63,323 nt of DNA from Cochliopodium minus (GCA_024220525.1 JAMYWO010000131.1:1-63323); one strand, 5' to 3'. Shown: positions 37,133 to 49,674, numbered from the stretch's first letter. Translations and numbers: made by a program. Notes: a model not told the origin generated them from the sequence alone.

Positions 37133-40100
37133 CTAGAATATCTAAGACTCTTGTTTTACTTGAAAACAACAAAACTTTGTTTCCTTTTTCTTTCCACTTT
37201 ACTAATAGTTGAGCCAAAACTTTGAGTTTCCCAGATAATTCGACAGAGTTTTCTTTGTTGAGTTGGTAAAGAAGTTTGAGGTTTTCTTCGCTTTTTCCGA
37301 GAGAAAGTTTCAAAAACTTTTGGATGTTTTGAATTTTTTCGGGGTTTTCTTTTCCTTGATTGTTTGTGTCAGGTGTCAACAAAAACAAGTGGTTTGCAAT
37401 TTTGTTTAAATTTTGTAAACACTATAATAAAATAAAAAAAATAAATCAACAATATTTTTAAATAAAAAATATAAAAAATACAAAAGTTGAAAAATAAAAA
37501 TCATAATAAATATAAATTAAAAATAAAAAATATAAACAATAATAAAACTTTATAAATAAAAATAATGAAATAATTTTCAGATAATTATTTAAAAATTAAA
37601 AAATATAAAAATGGAAATTTTTACAGGAAATAAATGCTTTTCAATCCCTTCAAATTGAAATGGTTGACATTGTCTTTTTGTTTTATTAATACACTTCCCA
37701 CAAGTACACAAATCTTGGCTGTCCCTCAACATGACGTAATTGGGGGTTTGAAGGACATATTCGTAGACGCTCTTCTGGAATTTTGTGAGAGGACAAAAAA
37801 TGATGTAATCGTCTTTTTTGGGGAGTAAATGTTTGATGATGGACTTGTCTCTTCTTAGCGCTATTCTCAGAAGTTTTTCTCTTAAAATTTTGGAAGCTTT
37901 TCTACCTTTTGCTAATTCACTTCCAATGGCATCTTTTTAAAAAATAAAAATAATGAAACATAAAAAATTAAATAAATTGAATAAATTAAATAAATTGAAT
38001 AAATTGAATAAATTAAATAAATTAAATAAATTAAATAAATTAAATAAATAAAATAAATTAAAATAAAATAAATTAAAATTCTTACCAAATCTATTGCATC
38101 TTTTGATGGGCATAATAAATACTTCTTTGAAACTTTGTAAACTTCCAAAACTTCCTGGTTGTGCCTATTTTTTATTAATTGAATAAATTAACTTTTCCAA
38201 ATTTTTTTTTAAAAAAAATAAAATTTTTACAAAGTTAACAAGAGTCCACAATTCTTCAAGATCATTCTGCATCACTAAAAAGATAAAAAAAAAAGATAAA
38301 TAAATAGAAATCCAAATTTTTTGTTAAAAGTTTTACTCGTTCCTGTAAGACCATACCTTCTTTTACATAACATATTACTACAAGCAATACTAATCTTGGA
38401 TTTGTTATTTTTTATTCTGTGAACTTCATCAAGAATGACTACCAACAAAATAAAATAAAAAAACAAAAAAAAATAAAAATAATTAAAAAAAATAAAAAAA
38501 AATAAAAAAATTATAGAAAATATTAACCAGCGCACCAATCTATTGTGTTCAAACTCTCGAGTTCAGTCAACAAAGTCTCATAAGAAGTAAGCAAAACATT
38601 GATCCTTCCATTTTCGATGTCACTGAAAGCTTGGTTCTTTTTAGTTCCATGATACAACTTTACTTTAGAGTTTTTTCCCCACTGCTTGAATTCTCTTTTC
38701 CAATGTTCCAAAGTAGTAATAGGGCCTTTAAAAAAATTAAAAAATTAAAAAACTGAAAAATTGAAAAAATTAAAAAAAATTATTTTTTGAAATTTGTTTA
38801 AATAAATTAATATTTTTAAAATAATTTTTTACTTATGATCAAAAACTTTCTGGTGTCTTTTGGGTTTACATTTTCCCCATTTTCTGTTTCCACTTTTTGT
38901 CTTAGAAGAGTAGTCACAAAAGCAACTGTCTGCATAGTCTTTCCTGTGGTAGTTCAAAATAAAAAATATCTATAAAAGAAATTATAAGAAAAATAAAAAA
39001 AGAAAACTGACCAAGACCCATATCATCCGCCAAAATACCTCCCATATTTTGAACCCAAAGATTGTATAGAAAAGTGACACCTTGTATTTGATAATCTCTC
39101 AACTTTTTGCTAAGAAAATAAGGAATCTCACAGTAAGGATCGTAACAGATCACCTTTCCTTGTTTGTCCTCCTCCTCGGCGGAAAACTCATCTTTGTTCT
39201 TGAAAAGCCAGCCACCAGTTCTCTTCGGAGCCTCCTTTGGAACATTTACATTGTTTTCATGAACATTTTCTTCATCTTTGTCGTTGTGAATGTTTGCGTT
39301 GAGACTGTTGGCGAGGGAATCATCTTCAATTTCATCTTCAACTTTTTTCTTTTCTTCTTTTTTGTCGGTTTTGTTCACTTTGAAGACGATCTTGGAGGGA
39401 GATAAAGGATTCATCATCTCATTCTTTGATTTGTTGGACCTATTATGCTTCTCATCTTTTCTTGGCGAATGTTTCTCGTTGTTTCTCGTCTTGCATTTGT
39501 GATTGTGGGATTTCTCATCGCCTATCTTCTTCTTTGGTGATCTATCCTCTTTATTCTTTCTCTTATCTTTATCTTCCGATCTGGATTTCTCTTTTTTCTT
39601 CTTCATTGTCAATTGTTTCGTCACAGATTTTATATTATCCTCATTCAATTTCTTTATTTTATTATTTGTTTTATTTTTGGTTTGATAATCCAATTTGGAG
39701 TTCATTGGCGAGAATTCTATCTTTTCCTTCTTTTGGAAATCCAATTTATTATTTTTATTTGTATTTGGCGCCTTTTTCTCTTCTATTGGTTTTTTCTTCG
39801 CCAAAAATCTGAATGCAGATGTTCCTGAATGTGTTGTTTTTTTCGATATTGGTTTATCAAATTTGTCATTTGATTGTTTGTTCTTCATATTCACATTATC
39901 CTTTAATATTTCATCATCTTCCTCATTATAATTGAAATATAAGTCCAAATCTCCATCATCCTTCTTCTTTTTTTCCTCTTCTCTTTCATTTATTTTGAAT
40001 TTACTTATCATTTGATCGAAAATCTCCAAATTTTCTGTTGCACTCTTCTTTTTATCATTTTCATAAGATATTTTTTTATCTATTGATAGATTATCTTTAT

Positions 40101-40233
40101 TCCCAGAAGAATCTGAATCTATTAATTTGAATTCAACATTATGTCCCTTCTTATTTTTTGTTGATTCTTTCTTTATAGGCTCTTGATCATTCAATAAAAA
40201 TATATCCTCATCATCATCTTCTAATGAATCCAT
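37133..40233 (-). CDS. ERCC6L2: SNF2-family DNA-dependent ATPase, ERCC6L2-like (3' end missing)
   Basis: ATG 40233 (MDSLEDDDEDIFLLNDQE). The first ~370 residues are acidic/Lys-rich and disordered, then the SNF2 core: LRDYQIQGVTFLYNLWVQN, P-loop DDMGLG|KTMQ split by an intron with a GTCAGT donor, VLLTSYETLLTELESL, DEVHRIKN (motif II), YGLTGT (motif III), NDLEELWTLVNF. ELAKGRKASKILREKLLRIALRR and FQKSVYEYVLQTPNYV match ERCC6L2 closely, as does the CTCGKC cluster. The last exon present (to 37133) has GKLKVLAQLLVKW and KVLLFSSKTRVLDIL. Motifs V-VI (QAxDRAxRIGQ) are absent because the contig ends at 36955. ERCC6L2 acts in DNA repair and replication stress. Confidence 0.85.
37966..38070 (+). repeat. 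Tandem TAAAT[T/A]GAA-type repeat in helicase intron
   Basis: About ten imperfect 10-bp units of AATAAATTAA / AATAAATTGA inside an intron of the ERCC6L2-like gene. Simple repeat only. Confidence 0.75.
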
Positions 40234-40396
40234 TTATCAAATCAAATACAAAATTATATTGTATGGAGTTTATTTTTTCCCGTTAATTTTTTTATTATAT
40301 TTTTATTATATTTTACTGAGAATATATATTTTCCATTAAAAATTTCCTTGAAATAATTTATAAAAAAACTTTTTTTTTTTGGTTCTTTGGTATCTT

Positions 40397-42592
40397 TTAT
40401 TTAAATGAGCTCATAACTTGATCAATATCTAACTTAAAGTTAATAAGATTTGAAGGATTATATTGAAAGTTTTGGACAGGCAAATCAAATGAGGGGTAGT
40501 CAAGGTAAGGAAGCTTGATGGTATGATTACCAAGATTAAACTCGAAAAAAGTGGGTTTTTCTTGAACGAAAAAATCAAGTACATTCGAAGGAGGTTGAGG
40601 TTGTTCGAATTCAATCTCGTTATGAAACCCGTTTGAAAAAGTAATCTCACTGAAAGGATTATCTACTTTTTGGTTGACATTATTCCCATTATGAACATTA
40701 ACATTTACATCAATAACACCATTGTTGTTTTTGTTGTTATTAGCAACATTGGAGTTATTTTTGTTTGCTTTGTTGTTTGTTTTGTTTTGGTTGTTTTTAT
40801 TTGGATTGTTATTTTTGTTTTCTTTCGCAACCAATTTCTTTTCAATGACGATCTTGCGTGGAGGGTCAATCTTTTTGGCGGACTCGGTCTTTTTGTTGTC
40901 ACTCAAAGAAATGATTCTCTTTTCATTGTTTGAATTCTTCACAGCAATATTTTTGGGGATATTGTTATTGTTTTTGTTGTTATTATTGTTTTTGAATTTT
41001 TTTTCAGGAATGACAATAATATTTTTTCTGTATCCATTTTTATTATTATTGGGAATAATGTTATTATTATTGTTATTATTTTTGTTATTATTGTTTCTAC
41101 CGTTGTTTTTGTTATTATTTCCGTTTTGGCCATTGAGGAGATTTTTATCAATGGGGACAGTATAATCTTCAAAGTCGAAAGTAGAACGGACACCAAATTT
41201 CTCGTAGTTATCTTTGTATTGATCCCTGTTTTTTACACTACCTTCTCCTTCCAATAAAACTTCTCCAATGTTCTTGCTATCTCCCACCCAAGGTGTGAGT
41301 TCTCTCATTCCAAACCTGTTGTTTTTATGTTGTATCTTTAAGTGTTTTCTCAACCTACTCAACTAAATAATAAAGAGGAATTTTTAATTAATTTCAATTT
41401 ATTGATGAATTGATATTTATTTTAATTTACAATTTTAAATTTTTAACTGATTGATTAATTTATCATTTTTATTTAATTTCTTAAATTTATTTCTTAATTT
41501 TAATAAAAAAATTATTACAGCAAGAGATGTTAATCTGGTTAATTTATGACTTCCTCCATGTAAATCAACCCATTGAATATCCTTTAAAATTAAAAAAGAA
41601 AAAATTTGAAAAAAATCAGAAAAAATTAAAGTGAATTACAATGATCTCTTCATGTGTTGTTTTTTGGAATTGAGTATTTTCTGGGACGTTATGAATGATG
41701 AAAAATTTTGCTTTTCTTGTTGAAGAACTTGCATCTATAAACAAATTTGGGTCTGCCAACTCTGTAGCATCGTATCCAACTTCCTCCGTTGTTTCTCTCA
41801 AAGAGCACTCTAATTCCGTTTCGTCTTTGTTGACTTTTCCTTTATTAAAAAATTAATTATTCTTATGATGTTATGATAATTAAAAAATGATCTTTTTTTT
41901 TCCTTATAATATTAATTTTTATGATTATATTTAAAAGAGATTGATGCAATTTCTATATTTCTCATCATTATTGTGAAATATTAATTTTATTTAATTTACC
42001 TTTCGGAAATCCCCATAATCCAAATGAATTATTTACAAGTATTGTTTTAGTCTTTGATGCATTCAACAATATCGTTCCGAACACAGGAACTCTTTCTCTA
42101 TATTTATTCCAATTATTGAATTCTAGTTCTATATCAAAGTTCTCCTTCTCAATAATTGGACAATGATTTATTACTTTTTAAGGAAATAAGAGATCAACAA
42201 TGATAATTGATTATAATAACAAATAATGTTTGAAATAAGGTAATTGATGATTTGATTAAATAATACGTTTAAAAATTATTGTCAAAAAGAAAATATTTTT
42301 CTTTACTTGTCTTTGCGAATTCTTGCACTCCACTGAATTTTTTAAGATAAGGATATTGTATGATGTAATGATCAATATATAGCCAGTAGGATTCCTCTAT
42401 TTTGAAAAATATTCTTTCCCAAGATGTATAATCTTCTTTGGGTTGGTTCAATATCAATTTGCTAGAATAATGATAACAAAAATAAAATATTCAAAAAGGT
42501 GAAAGATTAATTTTTTGAATAAAGGCGAAATAATGAATAATTTACACTGAAATTTCATCCAACACATCTTCCAAAGACCATTCTTCTGTCAT
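40397..42592 (-). CDS. DCP2: mRNA-decapping enzyme 2 (Nudix hydrolase)
   Basis: ATG 42592 (MTEEWSLEDVLDEISV). Exons give the N-terminal Box A helices (WERIFFKIEESYWLYIDHYI), then VPVFGTILLNASK and the Nudix motif GFPKGKVNKDETELECSLRETTEEVGYD, in which the catalytic E(x)2E(E) cluster is intact. Box B follows with THEEI, WVDLHGGSHKL and LSRLRKHLKIQHK. DCP2 removes the m7GDP cap from mRNA in P-bodies. The last exon (41362-40397) is an Asn/Lys-rich low-complexity tail ending in a short aromatic-rich motif (FDLPVQNFQYNP...), as in yeast and Dictyostelium DCP2, where such tails drive condensation. It ends FKLDIDQVMSSFK with TAA at 40397. Confidence 0.9.
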
Positions 42593-42726
42593 ATTGTGTT
42601 TTTTTTTTGGGGTACTATAAATTAAATAGGAAAATTCTTTTCTCTTTTGTTAAATCTTATCAATTTTTTTTTTATTTTTTATTTTTAATACGTTAACATT
42701 GAATTAACTTTTTTTAATAATGTGTT

Positions 42727-45700
42727 TCAATACTTTTGCTCATCAACAAGAATAGACAAACAACTACAATGGCTCAAATGACCAGGATATTTTTTCTTAT
42801 CTTTGGGAGCTTTGGGATTGATATTGTAGTACTCCCTCGTATCATCGGTCAACTTGTAACAGTAATCTATGATAGAGTTGGTGATGTTTGTTGGATTGAT
42901 ACCATCCATTTTTTGAATGAGATGTTCCTTAATAAATTCGTTTCTCCTTTTTTAAAAAAAAAAAAATAAAAAAATAAAGAAAAAGTTTTAATCGAAAGAT
43001 TAATTTGGTTTTTTTTAAAAGGTAATTATTTTCTTACCAGACAGATTTGTACAACTCTGCTTCGAATAAATCAAGTTTATCCCAATTATCTATTTTAATG
43101 TTAGAATATTGAAGTTCGTTAGGTGAAATTCCTTGATACTCTGGATCAAGATTTCTATAAACTCCTATATTTTCAAGAAAAAAAAAATAAATTTATTTTA
43201 ATTTTTTAATAAATAAAAAATATTTTTGTTTTACCAGAATTCATTAAAATGACGATGTCCCCTTTACTTACTTCTTGATAAAAAATAGAAAGATTTCTCA
43301 AATCAGCAGAATGTTTGGAGAATTCAACAGAAAGACCAAGTCTACCTCCGATCTAATAATTTTTGTTTAAAAATTATTAAAATTTTGTATTTTTTCTTTT
43401 ATTTTTTTTTACATCTTCTTTGTTCCTTAATGGTCTTTGACTTTCGACAGTAACATCAATGATGGCATTATTTTCTTTTGACCAAACAAGTGCTTTGTTA
43501 TTTCCCAAATTGACACAAATAAATCCTTAAAAAAAAAAAAAAAATTTAAATAAAATATCAATGAAATTAAAATAAAAATATCAAAAAAAATTTAAAAAAA
43601 AACTAAAATAATAACCAAATTTATCACTATCCTCAAGTTTTACTAATGCACCTCCTAATAATACACAAGTCTCTTTTTGCTCTTCAAAAATTCTTTCATG
43701 AGCCTTTTTAAAAGAAGAAATCAAGACACGAGAGATGACACTCGCATTGACAAAGTCTTTGAGAGATTCTTTGGTGCGTTCTAAAAAGGTAGAAACAGCC
43801 AGAGTGGTGCTTAAAGAGAAAGAATCTCCCCATCCTGTTGCTGAAGACAAGGCAAAAAGAGAGATTCCATTAGTAATATAAACACCAAATTTCTCTGCAT
43901 TAGGATCTCCCAACCTTTTTTCTATTTATAAAAAAATTATAAAAAAAAATAAAAATAAAAATAAAAATAAAAATGTTAAAATTGAAGAATTAAAAAAATG
44001 ATCAAAAAAAAAATCATTGCAATTAAAAGTAAACATTTTTAAATTAAAAAAAATAAAAAAATAAACATTTTAAACATTTTAAACATTTTAAAAAAATAAA
44101 ATAAAAATAAAAATAAAAAAATAAAAAATAAACATTTTAAATATAAAAAATAAAATAAACATATTAAAATCTTAAAATTGAAGAATTAAAAAAAATAATA
44201 ATAAAAAAAAATATACTTTCATCTATGATTGGTAAAGTTGAAATGGTTCTTGAGCAAAAACTTCCTCCCAAACTAAAAGATTGAGTGTTTGTTGTTTCAG
44301 GGCCAACAAAAGAGATTTCAATAGAATTTTTGAGGCAAGGGACACATTCCTTCTTAGGAATGGGGTATTCCGAAAAAATGGAACCCCAAGTCCTCGTAAA
44401 AGAAGGCAAACCCATCTCTAACCTGTTTTTAGAAGATTTTTTGAGCTCGTCGATTTCTTTGACAGGAATTCTGAAAAAGCTGGTATGTTTTTTAGTAAGG
44501 AGGAGTCTGGGTTCTGTTTCATGACTCTCCTTTGTTCCTTCTTCTATTTTGAAACAAAGGCAGGTGGTGTGATCCATTTTTCCAGGGTATTTTACCAGAT
44601 CGTGAGGAAGCTTTTCGGTGGGATATTTGTCCATGAAATCACGACTAGACTGAGTTATTTTAGAAGAATTCTCAACTAAAGCTTCAGCCATAAGTTTCGG
44701 TGTGTTTTTTCCTCTTTTGTAGAGTTGTCTGATGAAATTGGTTGCGTAACTATCTGACAGATTCTCCATTTCATCTTCACCTATTTTCTCCCAATCGTTT
44801 GAGCTTGCATTTGAAGATATTTGTTGAGGAGCAATGTTTATGTGAGAAGGGTCCAAGTTGTCGTGAACGCCGTCGCTCACCACGATCACCATGTCTCCAG
44901 GAGAACAAGGCTCGAAATAGTGCCTCAAATTTCTTAAATCAGGTTCTCCTGTCTTTGAGTTTGGACCTAATCTACCACCAGGATCTTTATCATCAATTCT
45001 ACCTAAAAAATAATTTAATACAATAAAAAATAAAAGAAAAAAATAAATAAAAAAAAAAATTGAAAGGAAAATAAATAAAATTTATCAATAAAAACAGAAT
45101 TTAAAATTGAAAAAAAAAAATTTTAATAAAATAAATATTAATAAAAAATAAAACAGTAATTTACCAGATCTGTTTCCTTTTGTTATGTCCTTTACTTTTA
45201 CATTCCCATCTTTGTCTGTCAACAAATAAATTTTACAATCACCAACACTAGCAGCAACAATGACCCAATCATCAGGCTCAGAATCACTCAATCTCAAAGC
45301 CATACCAGAGAGAATAGTGGTAGTACCAGCATCCATGAAATTATCGTAACCTTCCAATATTTTTTTGTGGCAGAGCTCATAACTTCTCGCAATGTAATGT
45401 CCCACATCGTGTGTATCCGAAAATTTTGACAACGTTTCTATCATGTATTCTATGTAAGTTTTGTTGGCGATTTCGGAGGCTTTTTGTGGTCTATTTCCCC
45501 AATTACTATAAATAAAATAAAATAAATTCAAATTAATTTCAAAACAAATATATTAAAAATTTTTTAAAAATAAATTAAAATTAATTTAAAAAAAGTGAAA
45601 CTTTACCACCCATCTGTAACACAAAAAATATATTTGCTTGGATTGTAAGCGAAAGAAAAGTAATCACAAATGATGTTCCAAAGACCTTGGGATGTCGGAT

Positions 45701-47381
45701 AAGTGTTAATAGATATTCCATGAACAAAATCTTTGAAACCCAAAGAACAATCTTTCATTTTGTCTACAGGACCTTGAATGATATCAAACTTTGGTTCGTT
45801 GAGAAGGATGCTTTCGAACTTGAGAGTAGGAAGACCCTCCATTGTAAAATTATACCTGAAAATATTCCTATTTGCCTCGATAAATTCAGTTACTCCCTTG
45901 TAAACACTAAAATTCTCGTGGATCATTACAGCTACTCCTTGAGGAACTTTATAAAGAGGCAAATTACAGAATTTACAATCACTGTTTAAGTAGTTGACAA
46001 ATCCAAAGGGTATTTGCAAGGATTTTGTTCTTTCATTCTCCACTGTTCTCACTAAAAACGTTCCGGCCTTTGTGTTTTCTTGGTGTAAAACTTCTTTGGC
46101 TTCTGTTTCTGTTAAATATTGATAAAGCCATCTATTTTTTTTAATTTAACAAAAATTTAATTCAATAATTATTTTTAAAAAATTTGTTTACGGTTGTTTG
46201 GAATGCAATGCAGTTTTGACAGGATGTTTAAAAAGGTTTTTATAGAATTCAACAGATTCGAAAAGAGTAGCAAAGCTTCTTTTAGTTCCATTCACCTCAG
46301 TCACAATAAATCCGTCGTTGGAACTCTCGATTAAAATGGAAATGATCTTTCCAATAGAATAAACAAAATCAAAGGAAAAGTTTCCGGGCTGAGATTGGCT
46401 GAATCTTGCAATATAAGATCCAACTTGCTCGTTTTTTAATAGATTAGATGATTCTTCAAATCCTTTGTATCCATAAAACCATTCTCTTGAGCAAAGATAA
46501 TTCATCTAAGATTTATAAAATTTTATGAATGGTTGATATATATGTTCAGTTTGAATTTAATAATTAACAAATTACATTTTCTATTGCTTTATCTATTGGT
46601 CCAAATCCTTTCAGAAATTCTGAAAATTTATAATAACTGACATGATCGGTATTGCTGTAATCTATTGAGAAAATAATAAAATTCAAAATGATGATGTTTC
46701 TTTCGATTTTATATTTCTTTACCCAATATAAATTTCAGAACCAATTCTTCTATTTTGGATAATCTCCCAGTTTGACGAGAAAATATATCAATAAATTCAG
46801 CAAATGAAACAAATACGTTCTAAGTGTTTTAAAAATTATTATATTAGTCCTTCATAAGGAATATTTTGAATATTCATCAAAAAATAATTTACATTTAAGA
46901 AATGTTTCTCCCAAAATACTTTATATTCTTCTATATCCGATGTATTTAGTGATGATAATCTCAATTTGATTCTATTATCTTCTTGCAATTCTTCAACTTT
47001 GATTGTTTTCTTCATATCCTCATCTATCAGATTAGAAATCTGGGATATGATTTGATGAACCTCTATATTCAATTTACCCAATGATTTAGACTTTACAATC
47101 TTCTTGACCTTCTTATTCTTTCCAATATAATTTTTTAATTTTTCCAATGCTGCATGAAGATCTTTAATGAGGGTATATGTTACTGAATGTTTCCTCTTAT
47201 ATTTCAAAATATGGCTGAATCTGTCCATTATGATTTCTACAAATTTGGGTACATTTCTATACTCTTGAAATTCAATATCGTTATAGGATGACAATATAGA
47301 AGTATTTAATTCAATGATTTTATGAATTAATATAGATTCATCTTCTCCTGTATCATCTTCTTTAAATTTATTGAGTTTCAT
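42727..47381 (-). CDS. Cbl-like TKB + second SH2 + tandem PPM phosphatase domains (second one degenerate)
   Basis: ATG 47381 (MKLNKFKEDDTGEDESILI). A helical N-terminal region ends EEYKVFWEKHFLN, followed by an EF-hand-like exon (NVFVSFAEFIDIF; DYSNTDHVSYYKFSEFLKGF) and SH2-1 (WFYGYKGFEESSNLL, GSYIARFSQSQPGNF). This 4H-EF-SH2 order is that of Cbl. SH2-2 follows (LTETEAKEVL, AGTFLVRTVENE). PPM-1 has TDGCNWGN, GTTTI, ASVGDCKIYLL, GGRLG, GDMVIVVSDGVHDNLDP and KMDHTTCLCF, with metal Asp residues present. PPM-2 has ITNG, GGRLG, GDIVILMNSGVYRNLDP and LSHCSCLSI: the three metal Asp are Asn, Asn and Ser. All eleven exons join in phase, about 1,150 aa. Predicted role: phosphotyrosine-guided Ser/Thr dephosphorylation with a pseudophosphatase regulatory domain (inference). 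Confidence 0.85.
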
Positions 47382-47762
47382 TTTCTCTATAACAATCTTT
47401 TCTTTTTTTTTATTTTGGATTTAATTAAATATACTTTGAATAAAAAACCAAAGCTTTTGGAAGCTTAAAAACATTTGAGTGCATTGATAATATTGAAAGT
47501 GATTTGAATTTTTGGTTTTATCTTTCTCGGAGAAAAAAATTATTTTTTCATTGTGAATAATATAAAGGAAATTGTGTAAATAATGTAAGAAATTGAACAA
47601 GAAAACCAAAAAATACAGAAAGTTATTGAAAAATAGATTATAACTTTGAGTTAAAAGGAAGGAAATTCTTCAAATTTAAAAATAAAAAAAATTTCCTTGA
47701 TTCAAAAAAAAAAAAAACAAGAAAATCCAGAATATTCCTTTTCAAATCAGATTGTTGAGAGG
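47382..47762. other. Divergent intergenic region (381 bp)
   Basis: Between the SH2-PPM gene start and the TMC gene start. A frame open from 47697 begins only at TTG, so I start the TMC gene at the first ATG. No other element seen. Confidence 0.5.
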
Positions 47763-49674
47763 ATGTATGATGATGTTATTGTAAGCTCAGATAATAAAGA
47801 AGTGCCAATGAAAGATTTTGCGGATAATGGTAATAATAAAAGTAAATTTACAATTAATTGTCAAAACCAAACAATAGGAAAGAAAGATAGATTAAAATCA
47901 ATGTACACTAAAAGAGGAACTGTTTATTTTATAAAACCAGAAGAAAATGAAAAAAAATTGAGATCATTTCCACTGTTATGTGATTTGAATGTATTGGAAG
48001 ATGAGTAAATAAAAAAAAAATAAAAAAAATATAAATTATACACTCATAATTTATATTTTATCAATAGATATGGCAAGGGAACAAGATTATACTTTACATT
48101 TTTGAGGATTGTGATATTACTCAATCTTATACTTGGTGGGATAGGATTGATAAGCTGGATACAGTATTTGGTGGATAGACATGAACAGCAGCCAAATCAT
48201 AAATTCTCTTCAGATGATTTATTTGTATCGAATTATTTGAGCAACAATAGATATATCTGGATTAGAACAAATATTGCACAAATATCAATTTATTTTGCTT
48301 TTGGGTAAAAGAATTTCTCCATTTTATTTTTATTAATCATAATTCTCTTGCAATAATAGGTTTGTATACTACATCTATATTGGATTGTTCCATAGAAAAA
48401 AGAGTAGCTTGGAAAAACCAAATGCACAGATAGAAGCGAACGAGAAATATAGCAGCAATGATAAAATAAAGAGAAGATTGCTCTCTGCTTTCCTATTTAT
48501 ATCTCTGTTGGGAATATCAGTCACTTTAAACTATGGCAAAAAATAAAATTTAATTTTTTAATTTATTTTTATATTAAAATTTAAAATAAATAGGAATTTC
48601 AGAATTACAAAAATATCTTTACAACAAATATCCCAATAACAATACTTCAATTGGGTTTTTGGTTTCCACATTCTATGCTATAATTGTAACAGTTGAGAAC
48701 ATATTATGGTCTCCAATTTGTTTGGCTTTGACAAACTTGGAAGCATATAGTTCATGGTACAGTTTTAGAAGATATTATGTAAAAAAAGAAATTTTTGATG
48801 ATAAATTATGCTTATCATTAATGTCTTATTTTGTAATTTCTTTTAGGGAGTTAAACTTATCATTTGGAGAATTTTGAATATTACTTTTGTTTTCATTTTC
48901 ATTGGAGCCATTGTAAATGAAAATAAATCTTGTGTTGGTGTGAGCACTTATGCAGGTAAATAAAAAATATTTATTTTGAAGATTCTTAAATTTTTTTAAA
49001 AGGAATACAATTTATTCTCTTTATNNNNNNNNNNNNNNNNNNNNNNNNNNNNNNNNNNNNNNNNNNNNNNNNNNNNNNNNNNNNNNNNNNNNNNNNNNNN
49101 NNNNNNNNNNNNNNNNNNNNNNNNGACGAATACCTCACTTTACTTTATAGACAATTTTTATTATATATTGGTATGGTGGTAAGATTTTTTTCTTTTTTGA
49201 TTTTTTCATTTGTTGCTTTTTAAATTATTTGTTCATTCTTTTTGTTTTTTGATTTTTTTTGATATTTTTTAATTTTTAAAGATTTGTCCAATCTTACCTT
49301 TCATTTCTGCCCTCGTAAATATAGCAGAGTATGCAATAGTAAAATTTAGACTCCTTAGAGTTACTCAAAGCCCTCATTACATCAACAGTAGGATGAGAAC
49401 TTTCGTTCTTTCTCTTAGTTTGTTTGTAGCATATGGTAAAAACAATTTTCTTTTATAAATTTCTTTTTCAAAATTTTTACTTTTAAAATTAATTTAAATT
49501 TTTTTAAAAAAATAGTTGCATTTATTGTTTACCCGTAACACATTTTCTTTTTCAACTTTTATTTTTTTTTTAAAAAAATTATTAATTTTCGTTCTTAGCA
49601 ATGGACCTCTTTGGATCTTGTGGGTTCAAGGATGTCGATTTGTTAACAACACTGGTTTTGTCATAGTTGCATAG
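47763..49674 (+). CDS. TMC-like (transmembrane channel-like) protein, with internal sequence gap
   Basis: ATG 47763 (MYDDVIVSSDNKEVPMKD). Exons: 47763-48004, 48068-48304, 48361-48535, 48594-48780, ~48847-48957, 100 N, 49125-49178, 49282-49435, a 19-nt microexon 49516-49534, and 49600-49674. TMC features are YGKGTRLYFTFLRIVILLNL at the first span, VTVENILWSPICLAL, GVKLIIWRILNITFVF, and the TMC-domain signature region LTLLYRQFLLYIGMVICPILPFI, YAIVKFRLL, SRMRTFVLSLSLF and NGPLWILW. Probably a mechanosensitive-type cation channel or scramblase relative. The intron after 48535 has a GC donor. At least one exon (the CWE-type region) is hidden in the gap. Starts and ends are inferred from frame only. 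Confidence 0.75.
49025..49124. other. Assembly gap, 100 N
   Basis: Inside the TMC-like gene. Unlike the gap at 18044, its flanks are not duplicated, so real sequence, probably an exon, is missing. Confidence 0.9.

Noticed and set aside
40670-41165. Plus-strand Phe/Leu/Val-rich frames opposite the DCP2 tail
   Set aside because: Reverse complement of Asn/Lys-rich low complexity in DCP2.
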